Source: Phaseolus vulgaris (taxonomy: Eukaryota; Streptophyta; Magnoliopsida; Fabales; Fabaceae). From it: a DNA stretch of 64,000 nt. The position numbers were made by a program, and so were the translations under genes. The DNA lies in contig NC_023758.2 of the NCBI RefSeq assembly GCF_000499845.2, positions 9,580,619-9,644,618 of the forward strand, given 5' to 3'. The first letter of the stretch is position 1. Each line of letters opens with the position of its first letter. Positions 1 through 11,032 of this stretch are shown here, piece by piece. The notes beneath the pieces were generated by a model. The model was not told where the DNA came from and did not search any database. It saw nothing but the letters and a program-made list of their open reading frames with translations.

Positions 1-1
1 A

Positions 2-1493
2 GAAAGCAAAAAGGCCAAATTCGATTGCATTGCCAAAAATATTATAACCTCTGCTTTAAATTCTGATGAGTTTTTCAGGGTCTCACAATGCAAATCATCA
101 AAAGAAATGTGGGACACTTTGGAAGTCACTCATGAAAGAACAAATGAGGTGAAAAGAGCTAGAAAGCATGCTCTCATCCAAGAGTATGAGATGTTTAGAA
201 TGCTTAAAGGAGAAACAATTGCTGAGGTGCAGAAAAGATTTACGCACATCATCAATCACCTTATGAGCCTAGACAAGACCTTTGACAAAGAAGAGCTGAA
301 CATAAAGATCTTGAAATGTCTTGATAGAGCATGGCAACCAAAGGTAACTGCTATTTCCGAATCTAAAATCTAACATCATTAAGTGTTGCTTCTTTGTTTG
401 GAAAGCTTAGGGAACATGAGCTAGAGTTGAATAGACTCAATGTTCAAGAGAGTGAAGATAAGCACACAAGGAGCATAGCCTTGAAAGCATCCAAACACAA
501 GGGAAAGCAAGATTCAAGTGATGAGGAAAACCTTAGCTTGCTATCAAGAAAATTCAGCAAATTCCTAAAGAGAAACCGCTACAAAGACAACAACAAGGAT
601 AGGTATGGAAACAAGAAACCCAATGAATTCAATTCAAATAACTATACTTGTTTTGGTTGTGGTGAGCAAGGTCATATAAAGGCAGATTGTCCCAAAAAGA
701 GCAAAGAGAAAAAGACTAGTTACAAGGAGAAGAAAGGCAAGACAAAAAGAGCCTACATAGCTTGGGATGAAAATGAGGTGTCATCATCAAGTGAAGATGA
801 AAAAGCAAACATATGTTTGGTAGCTGAAAATGATGATGAATCTTGCAGCTCAAGTGAGGTAAGTTCATATACTTCCTTAAATGAACAAAATTATAGTGAA
901 TTGCTTGAAGCTTTTCACGAAACACATGATGAAGCTAATACATTGGTTCTTTCAAACAACCGATTGAAAGATCTTAACAGTTGGCTTGAAAAGAGAGTTA
1001 AGTCACTTGAAGAGGATCTGGAAAAAGAAAAAAGTGATTTTGAAAAATTGGAAAATCATTTCAAAAATGTCTCTTGCAAGTGTGATACTCTCATTTGCAC
1101 AAATTGTGAAAATCTTGAGAAAAAGGTTCACTATCTTGTTGAAACTGTGGACAAGCTTTCAAAGGGGAAATCAAACTTTGAGAATGTCTTGACATCTCAA
1201 AGTTGTGTTTTTGGAAAGGCTGGTTTAGGCTCTAATCCACAGAACAAGCAAGATAGATTTTCAAAAGGTTTTTCAAGAAAATCATAAAAACAACCGATTG
1301 TTAAGACGAAACAATCGGTTGTTACATGCTTTTACTGCATGAAGAAAGGCCACTCTGTTAGGTTCTGTAAAATTAGAAAATATTCTATTCCAAGAGGTTT
1401 TATGAAATGGATTCCAAAGGGATGTGATGTTTCTAACTGCAAAGAAAAGTCAAATGGACCCAAATTTGTAAGGGGACCAAATCTTGCTACTTG
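2..1493 (+). pseudogene. gag: Ty1/copia Gag polyprotein, 5'-truncated by window edge and broken
   Basis: Gag forms the particle that packages retrotransposon RNA. From base 2 the frame reads a UBN2-type capsid domain (for example RARKHALIQEYEMFRMLKGE, and KCLDRAWQPKVTAI). One base appears to be missing near 366-372, moving the frame for residues FGKLREHELELNRL onward. A CCHC knuckle follows (CFGCGEQGHIKADCP, about 648-693), then an acidic serine-rich stretch and a coiled coil (LEKRVKSLEEDLEKEKSDFE, about 980-1050). A TAA at 1285-1287 interrupts the frame; the copy at 36089 has GAA there. Past the stop a second knuckle is readable (CFYCMKKGHSVRFC, about 1330-1371), ending at TGA 1491-1493. So it carries one frameshift and one nonsense change. 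The spacer starts immediately after. Confidence 0.85.
1289..1323. repeat. Perfect 14-bp inverted repeat (hairpin) in gag
   Basis: Arms 1289-1302 and 1310-1323 are exact reverse complements around a 7-base loop. The hairpin lies inside the coding segment between the coiled coil and the second zinc knuckle. Copy 2 (about 36222-36256) has the same structure with one arm change. The core ACCGATTGTT also recurs in the following spacer (about 1811-1843). Confidence 0.8.
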
Positions 1494-1978
1494 AAATTGC
1501 TTATGCAGGAAAAATAAAGAGAAAAGGAGGAATTGAGTCATCTGATCAAGCTGTTGAAGAAAAAGGCAGTCATTGAAGCTGAATCAATACTATGCAAAAG
1601 ACATCAACAGTGAAAAGAAGTTTCTTGATCAAAAAGCACATGGCTCATTGAAGAATCAACATAAGGATAAGACTTTCCTTTATTTTATTTTTTGTTTCAA
1701 AGTTCCTTCTCATGGTTAAAACAATCTTGTTATGATTAATATCATCTGCTTTGAACTGCTTCTGCTCATGGTTAAAATTCAAAAACAGTTTTAATTGCTG
1801 CAGAAAAAATAACCGATTGTTTCTTCGAAACAACCAATTGTTTTGGGTCTGACAGCAGTGTGAAGAAATTCTTTTAATTGCTATTTTGATTTTCTATTCG
1901 TTGCAGATCAATTCAAAGGGAGAATCTTGGTCAAAGAACCTATAATTAAAAGCTGATTACGTTCAGAGAGTCAAAACA
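1494..1978. other. Non-coding spacer between gag and the env-position ORF
   Basis: No reading frame of note. It aligns by eye with 36429-36870 of copy 2, so it is a conserved part of the element. It contains the second ACCGATTGTT/AACAACCAATTGTT pair. Relative to copy 2 it lacks about 340 bp just before the accessory ORF, including that ORF's start codon. Confidence 0.6.
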
Positions 1979-3190
1979 AGGGTTGTAAGGTCTGGAGGAA
2001 GGCTAGAAGGCTGGTTTTCTGGAGATAATGATCTCATTGAGAAGTATAGGTATGAAACAAGTATCAAGAAGATAAACAACCCCAAGGTTGTATGTTTTGA
2101 TTGGCTGAAAAGTCAAAAGCTTGATAATGTGAGAAGGATACTCAAGCATCAATCTCTCAGAAAGTTTATGGAGATGAAGGGAAACATTTATCCAGATTTG
2201 GTGAGAGTATTCTACACAAACTTGAAGTTTGAGGGAAACAATCTAGTTTCTCATGTGAAAGGTGTGGAAATGGAAATAACTCATGATGTTTGGACTGCTA
2301 TTGCTGGACTTAAGTTTTCTGGTCTAAGAATCAACAAGGGAAACCTTGGTGTGGTGGAGGATTTTAACAAAATCCAATTCTACAAAAGTTGCTTGAAGAA
2401 TAATCATGCTCAAGTTAGTACATGCTCGGTTGGAGGTTTGAAGCTTGATGAGAGATTGCTTGCTGTCATTATAACTTGGATTCTAACTCCAAGGGGGAGT
2501 AATCATTCTGTGTTAACTGAAGAAGATCTGGTTTATATCTTCTGCATCATTAAGAAAATTAAGATCAATTGGATTCATATAATCAAAGAACACATGCAAA
2601 AAGCCATGAGGTTAGGTGATTATAACTATCCATATGCTGTTTTGATATCTAAATTTCTACTCTATTTTGAAGTTAATCTTGAAGATGAAACTTTTGAGCT
2701 GGTCAAGTCAACTCAAGATTTGAACAATGGATCACTCAGCAAGATGGGTTTTACAAAATTAGGTGGAAAATGGATAAGCAAGGATGATGATCATGGTGTC
2801 TCATCTAGTGGTGCTACAAATCTTGAACAAGATGAACCTGCTGATATGGATGTTCAACATGAAAATCCACCTGAAGATTTTCAATATGCAGGACCAAGTG
2901 CTGATGATGGACATCAAGGAGAAAGAATGCCAACCATGTCGTCTTTTGAAAGACTCATGATGAATAGGCTTGATAGCTTTGCTGAAAATCAAAGGAGCCT
3001 CCATGATCTCTGTGTTAGTAATTTCCAAACGATTTACACCAGATTTGACAACATGGATGCAAGGTTTATGACTCTGGATGAACAGATTGAAGCTGTTCAG
3101 AATCAATCTAAGCGTACTGATCAGGTAGTCGGGAGTGATGACGTGGCAACAAGTGATAATATAGGCGTGTTGAACGGAATACCTGGCTGA
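1979..3190 (+). pseudogene. Env-position accessory ORF ('putative plant transposon protein' type), copy 1
   Basis: Function unknown; this plant-specific domain recurs in legume retroelements. The homologous reading frame is open from about 1946 and recognisable from about 1979 (RSGGRLEGWF...), but no ATG lies in the expected place because the start region is deleted relative to copy 2. Recognisable blocks are GNIYPDLVRVFYTNLKFEG, a hydrophilic region with DMDVQHENPPEDFQ, and a C-terminal amphipathic stretch (FDNMDARFMTLDEQIEAVQNQ) likely to form a coiled coil. Element-derived residues stop at 3110; the last ~26 codons to the TGA come from the E1 LTR, so the natural C-terminus is lost. The same protein is at 37193-43591 and, more diverged, at 57795-58940. 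I see no signal peptide or convincing membrane span, so calling it an envelope would rest on position alone. Confidence 0.7.
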
Positions 3191-3427
3191 CAGAAGGGAA
3201 GTACATCGGGAAGTTCATGTAGTCGCCAATCGTTAAGTTGGCGTGCTCTGATCTTTAGCATATCTAAACCGGCGGTCACCAGGCTTGTGTTGTAGTCGCC
3301 ATATGCGAGCTTAGGCGACCAAGTGATCAGAAATCGCCGAGAGGGGGACATCACCGAAGCATTAGGAAGGCTTGCTTAGGGCCTTCAGAGGGTACGAGTA
3401 CGAAGGACGAAGTTATCAGATGATCAT
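3111..3427 (+). repeat. E1 5' LTR, first segment
   Basis: Matches 21927-22240 of the 3' LTR. The outermost bases read AGCGTAC instead of the TGTGTAC of the 3' copy, so the canonical TG end is mutated here. It contains a 7-bp insertion near 3360 relative to the other copy. It is interrupted by E2 at the atcat target. Confidence 0.88.
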
Positions 3428-4131
3428 TGATGGCATTTCATGTGTTCTTCTTGAATCAAAGTAGTAAAATGGGTGCGGAAGCAATGGGTGAGTGAAACAA
3501 AGCCCTCCTAAGAGTTGTGATGGCTTTGAAGGTGCATGTTGAGTATGAGATAGAGAGGTTCGGCCAGCTCTATGGAGAATGGGAAAAGGAGTGAAGTTTA
3601 TAGCCTAGATTTCTAGGAGAAGTAAAGCTAGTGCACAAAATAGGCAGCATAACAATACTCAATTAAACTTGTCAAATACAAAGAGATAGCCTTCCTATTT
3701 ATAGGCTATTTGGGCTTAAATGTTAAGCTACATTTCTAAGGAAAAGAAAACCAAAATTAAATCTAAATTCTAAGCCATGTGCCATGCAATGACCGGCCAC
3801 ACAACCCTAGGTTCTAGAAGGTTTCCTTCACAAAGTTCTTTCTACACTACCTATCTTACTAAGTACCCCTAATGGGCCTTTTATGCAACAAAGCCTCTTC
3901 TCTCCCAAACTGTAGCTTTGGCCCTTGTGTGTGTGAAGCTAGACGGTCTAGGACTCTTCATAGATGCTCCTCATGTAGCCTTGGCCTAGACGCTCCTCAT
4001 CATGGTTAGACGCTCCCTTTGTGAGGCTAGACGCTCCTTGTGAGGCTAGACGCTCCTTTTGGAAGGCTAGACGGTCCTGGTCTTGGAAGCTTGGCTTTCA
4101 TAGTGTGGTGAGCTTGGGCCTTCCTCCATCA
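3428..4131 (-). repeat. E2 3' LTR (left copy)
   Basis: 704 bp, TGATGG...CCATCA ends. A TATAAATA-type box lies on the minus strand near 3704-3716. A purine tract (minus strand) lies immediately right of it at 4132-4150. Several copies of a short tagacgctcc-type motif crowd 3960-4080. Confidence 0.93.
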
Positions 4132-4177
4132 TCCCCTCCCTCTTGAAAAGGATTTGTCCTCAAATCCAAGGCTTTGC

Positions 4178-4960
4178 TTAGGGGGTGGTTGTGGCTGGAT
4201 GGTGTCCATCATCTCCTCCGGCTTGAGAAGATCTATCCTCAGATTTGCATTCTTGATCTCGGATAGCAGCCTCTTGCTTCGTCAAGGTGTGTCCTCCCGG
4301 ATCAAATGTCAATCTATGTGACCCTTGAAACAAAGCAAAGGAGTGAGGGTGATCTTTTGAAAAACAAATAAATGTGGGAAGTTGCCATTTTTGTTTTTCT
4401 CTTGTTGTGGCCAACTTCTCACAATACCTCCCTTTTGAGGGTTGTAGGTGCCCTCTAATCCTCGTATGTTTTCTAAAATTTTCAAAAGGAGTTACTTTTC
4501 CCTTAGGCATAATCTTTTTAAGACAGAGTAACAACTTTATAAAGGCAAGAGGACATAGAACACATACAACTTCGAATGGAGAAATATGAGTAATTTTGTG
4601 GATTACTCCTTTGTATGCATGCTTATAAGGGAAAGGATTCTTATCCCAATATTTGTTAGTGTCTCTCATGATTTCGTGAAACATAGAAGAAAGAGCTATG
4701 TTTTCAAATTTTGGAGCTCTATCTATTATGTTGGAAAATAAATCATGGAGGCTTGTCACATTTCTTAGGAAGAGGTTATCCACATCCTTAAAGAAAGAAA
4801 AACCCTTTGTTGTCCTAGGAAGCGCCAAAATGGAATGTGTGTCTTCCCAAAGATCTTTTACAAAAGGTGAAGGAGGATAGAGTTTGTGGGACGTTGCTTT
4901 AGGTGTAGTTTGAAAACAAGGGTTGTACCTAAAGTAATGTCTTTGAACTTTGTTGTTCAT
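4178..4960 (-). pseudogene. E2 relic integrase/C-terminal pol ORF
   Basis: 260 codons. It keeps scattered landmarks of a Ty3/gypsy integrase and pol C-terminus: SLHDLFSNIIDRAPKF resembles the block around the second catalytic Asp, HKITHISPFEVVCVLCP resembles the block after the catalytic Glu, and LTFDPGGHTLTKQEAAIRDQ is shared with E5 (38906-40504). The catalytic DDE set is not intact. The start at 4960 overlaps the previous frame by four bases and is best read as a frameshift, not an independent start. The frame stops just before the polypurine tract. Similar length and content in E5 suggest that the shrunken ORF was inherited in this form rather than decaying separately in each copy. Confidence 0.6.
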
Positions 4961-5613
4961 GGGTGAAAAAGTTTTTCTCTTAAAAGCTCTAGATTTTGGT
5001 CAACTCTCTTTTGCCCCATGAGTTCTCCTTCTTGATCTATGCAAGCTTCTTTTAAAGACTTTTCTTTTGTGCTCATGCTTGCAGGTGTTCCTTTACAAAA
5101 AGGAAGGCTAGGTTGTTCAACAAGAAGCATGTTTGTAATGGTATTTTCAAGGTGCTTGTCTTGTTGGATGACCTTGTGGGAAGGAACACTATTCTCCCAC
5201 GCCTTTTGTTTCCCAAAATTTTGTTCTTTTTCTATTTTTTCTTCATCCCTTTTGTGTTTCATTTGCATTTGGTCTTTTACCACTTGGGAATGTGGTAAAG
5301 GGCTAAGTACAAACCTTTTATGCTTGTGGATGAAAGAAATCTCGTTAGTTAGACCATTATGCGTGGTTTTCTTATCAAATTGCCATGGTCTACCTAATAA
5401 GATGTGGCAAGCTTCCATAGGTACTACATCACATAAAACATTGTCTTTGTAGTTGCCTATAGAAAACTCGATCTCCACTTGTTTGTCTACACGTAGTTCT
5501 TCATCCTCATTGATCCATTGTAAATTGTAAGGTTTTGGATGAGGAACTACTTGTAGTTTTAATTTTTCAATCAATCTAGTGCTACAACAATTGCAACATG
5601 ACCCACCATCCAC
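4957..5613 (-). pseudogene. E2 retropepsin-like protease region
   Basis: Aspartic protease part of the polyprotein, cutting Gag and Pol. The active-site region reads VDGGSCCNCCSTRLIEKL (Asp-Gly-Gly-Ser, a variant common in plant gypsy elements) and the flap/C-terminal landmark CHILLGRPWQFDKKT follows about 55 residues later. Upstream it is in the same frame as the gag zinc-knuckle segment but separated by a TGA at 5668-5670; downstream it ends at a stop, with the next segment in another frame. A lysine/glutamate-rich linker (about 4960-5260) is shared with E5. Confidence 0.72.
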
Positions 5614-6016
5614 AATAAGAGAGCATATATTTTCTAAAACATTGCATCTAGTATGAAAAATGTTCTCTCATTGTGTTTCAATGGATGCACTAGGTTGATT
5701 GTGGAGGATTCTTTGAGTCATCAATAAGTCCCCCTCCAAAGGATTTATCCTTTCTCCTTCCCCTTTTTCTTGGGTACTAGGTTCATCTTCACCACTTGTG
5801 TATTCATTTTCTCCTTTTAAAAACAAAACTCTTTGGTTTGGACATTGTGCTTGCACATGCCCTCTTCCAAAACATTTAAAACATTTGGTGTCCCTAGTAC
5901 GGATGTATGGGGTGGAGGCATCTTTCACTAAGGGTTTGGTAGTCTCTTTGGATTCGTCTCTAGGTGTACTACCCTCCCTTTTAAAGTCTTTCTTTGGATA
6001 AGAGTTGGAGTAAGAT

Positions 6017-7001
6017 TGATGGAGATCAAGCCCAAGAGAACATGGAGGCCACTCATCAAGCTCAAGAAGAGGTGGAGGCACAAATGGAGGACGCCCATGG
6101 AGGTCAAAGTCCACCTCAAAGGATTACAAGAAGCATGTTCAAAGCCTTGGGAGCTAGAGGACATTTATTTTCTCTTTTTGTAGTGTCTTTAGTTGAAGGT
6201 GCTTAGAGGGAAAACCTTAGAAACCTCTTTTGTTATAGCATCTTTTAGGTTTTAGTTAGGAGCTTTAGGGGGGGTGTATTAGTAGATAGGTGTAGGAGTA
6301 GAATAGGGGGTGCCAAAGTGAAGGAAAGGATCACACCTTCCTTGCCTTGCTTTTGAGCGCCGGTTCTAGCTTGTTTTGGAGGGAATTTTGATTTGTTTTA
6401 GCTTTCAATTTTCAGCACCTTAGGCTATAAATAGAGGTGCCTTCCTTGTAAATTTCAGATTTGAATTCATCTAAAGAAACTATACTCAAAATTGGAGTGA
6501 GCATTTGGAGAGCTTTTGAGCTTCTACTCTAGTCTTATCTTGAAGGACCATGGTTTCCTCAAGTGGCGGCTTCCACACTCATCTAGGAGCATCCATACTT
6601 CTAGTGGCGTGATCATCCAACCTATCTTCCATCTTCATGAGCATTCTCTTCTCCTTCCTTTCTTCTCTTTCAATTACTCTTGTTGTTTTATGTTCTTGAG
6701 CATTTTTTGGTTCGGCTGTCCTTAATTTTCCAGCACCTATGTTTTGGTTTTCTAAATTCTGTTCGGTACATTTGTTTGTGGTTTAATTCTGTTCGGTCTT
6801 CTCTTTTATAATTCCTTTGTTGATTCAATTTGACAATATTTGGTTCATCCAAATGAGTTTGGGAATTGGTACTTGTATTGGTGAGTTCTTGACTTAGAAC
6901 CATGATCCAACTTCTAAGAAAGTGCCTCTATATTTTCCAGCTCAAGGTGATTCCTCAAAGTGTCAAGAATCTTGTTCTATGTGGCTATTGGAATCACATC
7001 A
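6017..7001 (+). mobile_element. Solo LTR S1 of the E7 gypsy family
   Basis: 985 bp, TGATGG...ACATCA ends, with the perfect target duplication aagat (6012-6016 and 7002-7006). It matches the E7 5' LTR (60638-61614) at both ends, with a strongly diverged middle. A TATAAATA box is at 6426-6433. The first ~190 bp hold an open frame (see 6018-6206). No internal sequence remains, so it arose by LTR-LTR recombination. Confidence 0.93.
6018..6206 (+). other. Coding segment at the LTR start (C-terminus of an upstream polyprotein)
   Basis: Open frame from the first LTR bases: it includes EEVEAQMEDAHGGQSPPQ followed by RITRSMFKAL, ending at TAG 6204-6206. RITRS-type endings are usual at the C-terminus of plant gypsy polyproteins, so in a complete element the 3' LTR probably supplies the last ~62 codons. 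The same segment begins the E7 LTR; the two changes I see there are both synonymous. Confidence 0.6.
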
Positions 7002-7842
7002 AAGATCCCACCCTTTGACTTGAAGTTTTGCGCAAATTTTGTTGTTCAACTTTAATGCAAAGTTGAACCAAATCATTCAAGTCTTGGTAGGGTAATAGTT
7101 CTACTCGATCCCTTATCTCAAGGTTGAGCCCACTTAGAAACCTAGATATGGTGGTGGTTTCTTCCTCTCTAATGGATGCTCTCATCATGTAGAGCTCCAT
7201 TTTCTGCCTATACTCTTCCACACTTAAGTTCTTTTGTTGGAGTCTTTGGAGCTTGTCCATCAACTCCCTATGGTAGTAGGAAGGTATGTGACGACGTCTT
7301 AGGGCTCCCCTAAGGTCATTCCAATATTCTATGGAAGGCTCCCTATGAAGACGTCGGTCTCTCTCTAGAGAGGTCCACCAATACATGGCATTGCTTTGGA
7401 AACTAAGGCTTGCTAAGGGTACCTTCCTCTCTTCACTCACCCTATGGCAAGCAAAGAGTTGCTCTACTTTCATCTCCCAATCTAGGTAGGCCTCTACGTC
7501 TTCCTTACCATAGAAATGGGGTAGGTCTACCCTTACTTCCTTTGGACTCTCTTGCTCCCTTTGTCTAGTTCTTCTAGGGGGTGGTTGGTAATAATCATTG
7601 ATTCTACGGCTGCCCTCCCCTAGAGACTCAATACTTTGAGATGCATGAGTAAGCGTTTTTTTGGATTTTTGAGATTTTTGGGATTTCTCTTCTTGAGCTC
7701 TAGCCAACTCATTAATTTTGTTTTCATTCTCCAATTGTCTAAAAGAGATTAATTGTACCGCTTGGGATACCTCTTTTAAAAGGGTTTTCAAAGATTTTAC
7801 TTCACTTTCCATAGACTTTGGAGAATGAGAAGAAGAAGACAT

Positions 7843-9687
7843 GGCTAAAACTTTGTGTATATAGGTGTTTTACTTGGAGAAAGTTTAGGAAAGTTAGAGA
7901 AGGGAGGTGAGTCACAATGGACTTCTTAAGTACCAAGCCTTTTCCTTGCCAAAAACTTTCCTCCAATGACTTCACACAAAATTTTCTCTTAGTAGAACAC
8001 TTAGAACACAAGAAGTTGAGAAATCAAAAAGCAAGAAAACTATGTAAGCTAGATATGCAGCAAAACTAGTCGGTATAGCACAAAATTAAACAATATTAAA
8101 CATGCAAAACGTTTCTACCAAAACAAAAGAAATACAAGTTCAAACAAGCAACAAATTACTAAGCAAAATGACTATGCTATTCGGCCCTAGGTGAGGCTTC
8201 TTGGACACTTTGAGCCCTTGAAGACACACTCACCGTCTAAAACGTAATTTAAAAGAGGTAATTAACAATAATCCAAGTTGTAAAGGAGATAAGAAAACCC
8301 CCTTTGTTGTTCCTCCTTTTGGTTAGTGCACTTTCTTTGTTGTATTGATTGTTGATCTTCTAGGTGTTTGTAGTGTTTGTCTCAAGAAGCTTGTTTCGCC
8401 TTAGCTTTGACTCCTCCTTAGAAAGTTGGCTTTAATTCTCCAATTTCCAGCACCTATTCACAAGGGCTTAACCTTAAACCAAGTCAAATTCCATGCACAT
8501 AAGCACCAAGAGAGAATTAATTTCCAGCACCCACAAAAGAGAGGTCAAGAAACAAAAGCAAGAAACAAATTTAATTGAAAGAAAACAGTACCACCAAAAG
8601 GATTTATAATATGACAACTTAGAAAGAGATTCAAGAAATTAAAGCAAACAATTAAAGGTACTTAATAAAAGTTGGCACACAAAAGGAATTCCTAAAGAAA
8701 AGCACTAGATTAGATGACCAAATAAAAAAAACAGCACCACTGGAAAATGTTGTGGGCCAGAAAACAGTTTTGTTCCCCGATTTATGCTGAGCTGTAATTG
8801 TAAAATTTGTTTCTGAAATTTGGATACAAGAAAATTCAGGATCTTAGCTAAATTTTGGCTTTGGAATCACCTAAAACGCATGCACCATTTTTTTTAATAA
8901 TTTTTGCAAATTTGGTGTGCAGTTAGGCCAGCTGGAACGCTCAAGATTCGCACTCTGATTTTGTGAGATTTATCATTTTTTTTCTGTTGCTTCTTTTGAC
9001 CTCATTCTTTTTTTGTCTTTTCTATAACACCTTAAACTTGCATTTTCCAGAAATTCAGAATTTTCCTATGATTAGAAAAATTTTGTTAAACAAAACAGCA
9101 CAGAACAGAGAGGTGATACAGGGGAAATCTGGAAAACTGGAAGAAAACAGCAAGATAACCAAAATTAACACAATGAAAAATGTGAGAATGGAAATTGTGT
9201 ATGAACTAAGACACAATTATGAACTCAAACTAAAAATAAAAAGCACCAAAGGATCAAAATAACAGCAGATTAAAGCAATATAAAGAGACCCAAAACAAGA
9301 AACAATCAAGCCAAAAAATAGGACTACTAAGAATTGATGACAATATGGATGAACATGACTTGACAAAACATGTATAGATTCAGAAAATTAAAGACTCAAA
9401 GCATAATATGAAGCAAAATAATGAAAGCAATAAAGACTCAAAGCCTAAAACAAAATAGCAACACAAAGGTGTATGGAATCCTATCACAAATTGCACAAGA
9501 ACTTGTTCAAGATCAAATGAACAAGAGTGCTTGGGTTGGATCTTCCACAAAGCACACCAAGAACAAATTAAAATATAAAAACAGCAAGACAAGTAAGGAA
9601 TTGAAATGACAAAGATGAAATAAAGAAGAACTGAAATTAAAAAGACAAGCTACTCATCTTGAAGAACCAAAAGCTCAAGATACCAAA
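7843..9687. other. E2 leader/5' untranslated region, no gene
   Basis: AT-rich stretch between the E2 gag start and its right LTR. It has many homopolymer runs and no conserved frame. It aligns by eye with 40860-42699 of E5 (same phrases near 8180-8230, 8750-8800 and 9290-9330), so it is an element leader. The primer-binding-like site is at 9673-9685 (minus strand). Confidence 0.75.
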
Positions 9688-10391
9688 TGATGGCATTTCA
9701 TGTGTTCTTCTTGAATCAAAGTAGTAAAATGGGTGCGGAAGCAATGGGTGAGTGAAACAAAGCCCTCCTAAGAGTTGTGATGGCTTTGAAGGTGCATGTT
9801 GAGTATGAGATAGAGAGGTTCGGCCAGCTCTATGGAGAATGGGAAAAGGAGTGAAGTTTATAGCCTAGATTTCTAGGAGAAGTAAAGCTAGTGCACAAAA
9901 TGGGCAGCATAACAATACTCAATTAAACTTGTCAAATACAAAGAGATAGCCTTCCTATTTATAGGCTATTTGGGCTTAAATGTTAAGCTACATTTCTAAG
10001 GAAAAGAAAACCAAAATTAAATCTAAATTCTAAGCCATGTGCCATGCAATGACCGGCCACACAACCCTAGGTTCTAGAAGGTTTCCTTCACAAAGTTCTT
10101 TCTACACTACCTATCTTACTAAGTACCCCTAATGGGCCTTTTATGCAACAAAGCCTCTTCTCTCCCAAACCGTAGCTTTGGCCCTTGTGTGTGTGAAGCT
10201 AGACGGTCTAGGACTCTTCATAGATGCTCCTCATGTAGCCTTGGCCTAGACGCTCCTCATCATGGCTAGACGCTCCCTTTGTGAGGCTAGACGCTCCTTG
10301 TGAGGCTAGACGCTCCTTTTGGAAGGCTAGACGGTCTTGGTCTTGGAAGCTTGGCTTTCATAGTGTGGTGAGCTTGGGCCTTCCTCCATCA
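9688..10391 (-). repeat. E2 5' LTR (right copy)
   Basis: 704 bp, about four differences from 3428-4131. It ends CCATCA directly before the target duplication atcat at 10392-10396. Confidence 0.93.
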
Positions 10392-11032
10392 ATCATTCCC
10401 TAGCCAGAGGTTGAGGCAAGGGAACAGCTTACCAGAACATACACGATGAAGCAAGTGAAGCAGATCATGATGGCGGCCGGCGAGACCACAGAGAAGGTGT
10501 GCATGGTGACACCCCGTACTCGCCACACAGAAGAGATCGCGCTCCAAGGCAGCTATACACCGAGTTACTCCTTGCATGGGTAACTTAGTCGAACAGCCTG
10601 AAGAGTAAGAAGTGACGCTCAAGCAGAGGACGTTCCAGATGGTGACACGTGTTCAGCTAGATGCGAGCCACGTGTCCAGAGGTGTAACCGTCAGGAGAGA
10701 GAAAATGCACAGGTATATAAGGGATTCTAACGAACTTCTGAGGTACGCGCGTTTAGAACACTTCTTTACGCTTTGAAAATACTTGAGTACGCTGAGAGAT
10801 TTTTTGCACGGTTCCTTGAGTTTCTAGCTTTTCTCTCTTAGACTTTTGGTGGTTCAGTCACTGACTTGAGCGTCGGAGCGCGATCGGCCGCAGCGGTGCC
10901 ACTCTGTCTTTTGCAGGTTCTTGAGGTGAATCGAGGTGTGAAGGACGGAAGCTAGCGTGGTGCAAAGCCGATCCAGAGGAAAATACCTTTGACGTGGCAA
11001 GACTCTTGCGTTCTGGTCAACCGGCAGGATCA
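10392..11032 (+). repeat. E1 5' LTR, second segment
   Basis: Continuation of the LTR after E2, matching the rest of 21927-22869. A TATATAA box is at 10714-10720. It ends ...CCGGCAGGATCA. Confidence 0.9.

Larger units (their letters stand above)
1..3110 (+). mobile_element. Sirevirus-like Ty1/copia derivative, copy 1, left part
   Basis: Holds a copia gag (UBN2-type, two CCHC knuckles), a ~490-bp spacer and an env-position ORF, with no protease, integrase, RT or RNase H between them. It is cut at 3110 by gypsy element E1; its 3' tail resumes at 22870. Its 5' end lies outside the window. The same gag-spacer-ORF order recurs at 36089-44211, so the lack of pol is a family property rather than local damage. 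Assignment to the Sirevirus side of copia rests on the extra ORF before the 3' LTR and on paired polypurine tracts; this is inference from known element architecture. Confidence 0.8.
5668..7842 (-). pseudogene. gag: E2 Gag, split by solo LTR S1
   Basis: Starts at ATG 7842 (MSSSSHSPKSMESEVKSL), as in E5 (40859). An N-terminal coiled coil is followed by a Retrotrans_gag capsid domain (YLDWEMKVEQLFACHRV, ALASLSF-like region, AMYWWTSLERDR, and YYHRELMDKLQRLQQKNLSV). At 7007 it is cut by S1. It resumes at 6011 with KKDFKREGSTPRDESK and a CCHC knuckle (CFKCFGRGHVQAQCPN), then stops at TGA 5668-5670, which separates it from the protease. Apart from S1 and that stop, the frame is intact, which fits a young element. 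Confidence 0.85.
3428..10391 (-). mobile_element. RT-less Ty3/gypsy element E2, inserted in the E1 5' LTR
   Basis: 6964 bp, bounded by the 5-bp target duplication atcat (3423-3427 and 10392-10396). The LTRs are 704 bp each (3428-4131, 9688-10391) and differ at about four positions, so insertion was recent. On the minus strand the order is leader, gag (split by solo LTR S1), protease and integrase-like remnant. No RT or RNase H domain is readable, so it depended on proteins from another element. The polypurine tract (minus strand, 4132-4150) and a TGGTATCTTGAGC primer-binding-like site (minus strand, 9673-9685) sit at the expected ends. Confidence 0.92.

Noticed and set aside
8963..9262. Plus-strand 99-codon frame with a hydrophobic N-terminus resembling a small membrane protein
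   Set aside because: Lies in the E2 leader, opposite in sense to the element, AT-rich with homopolymers, and not preserved in the matching E5 leader.
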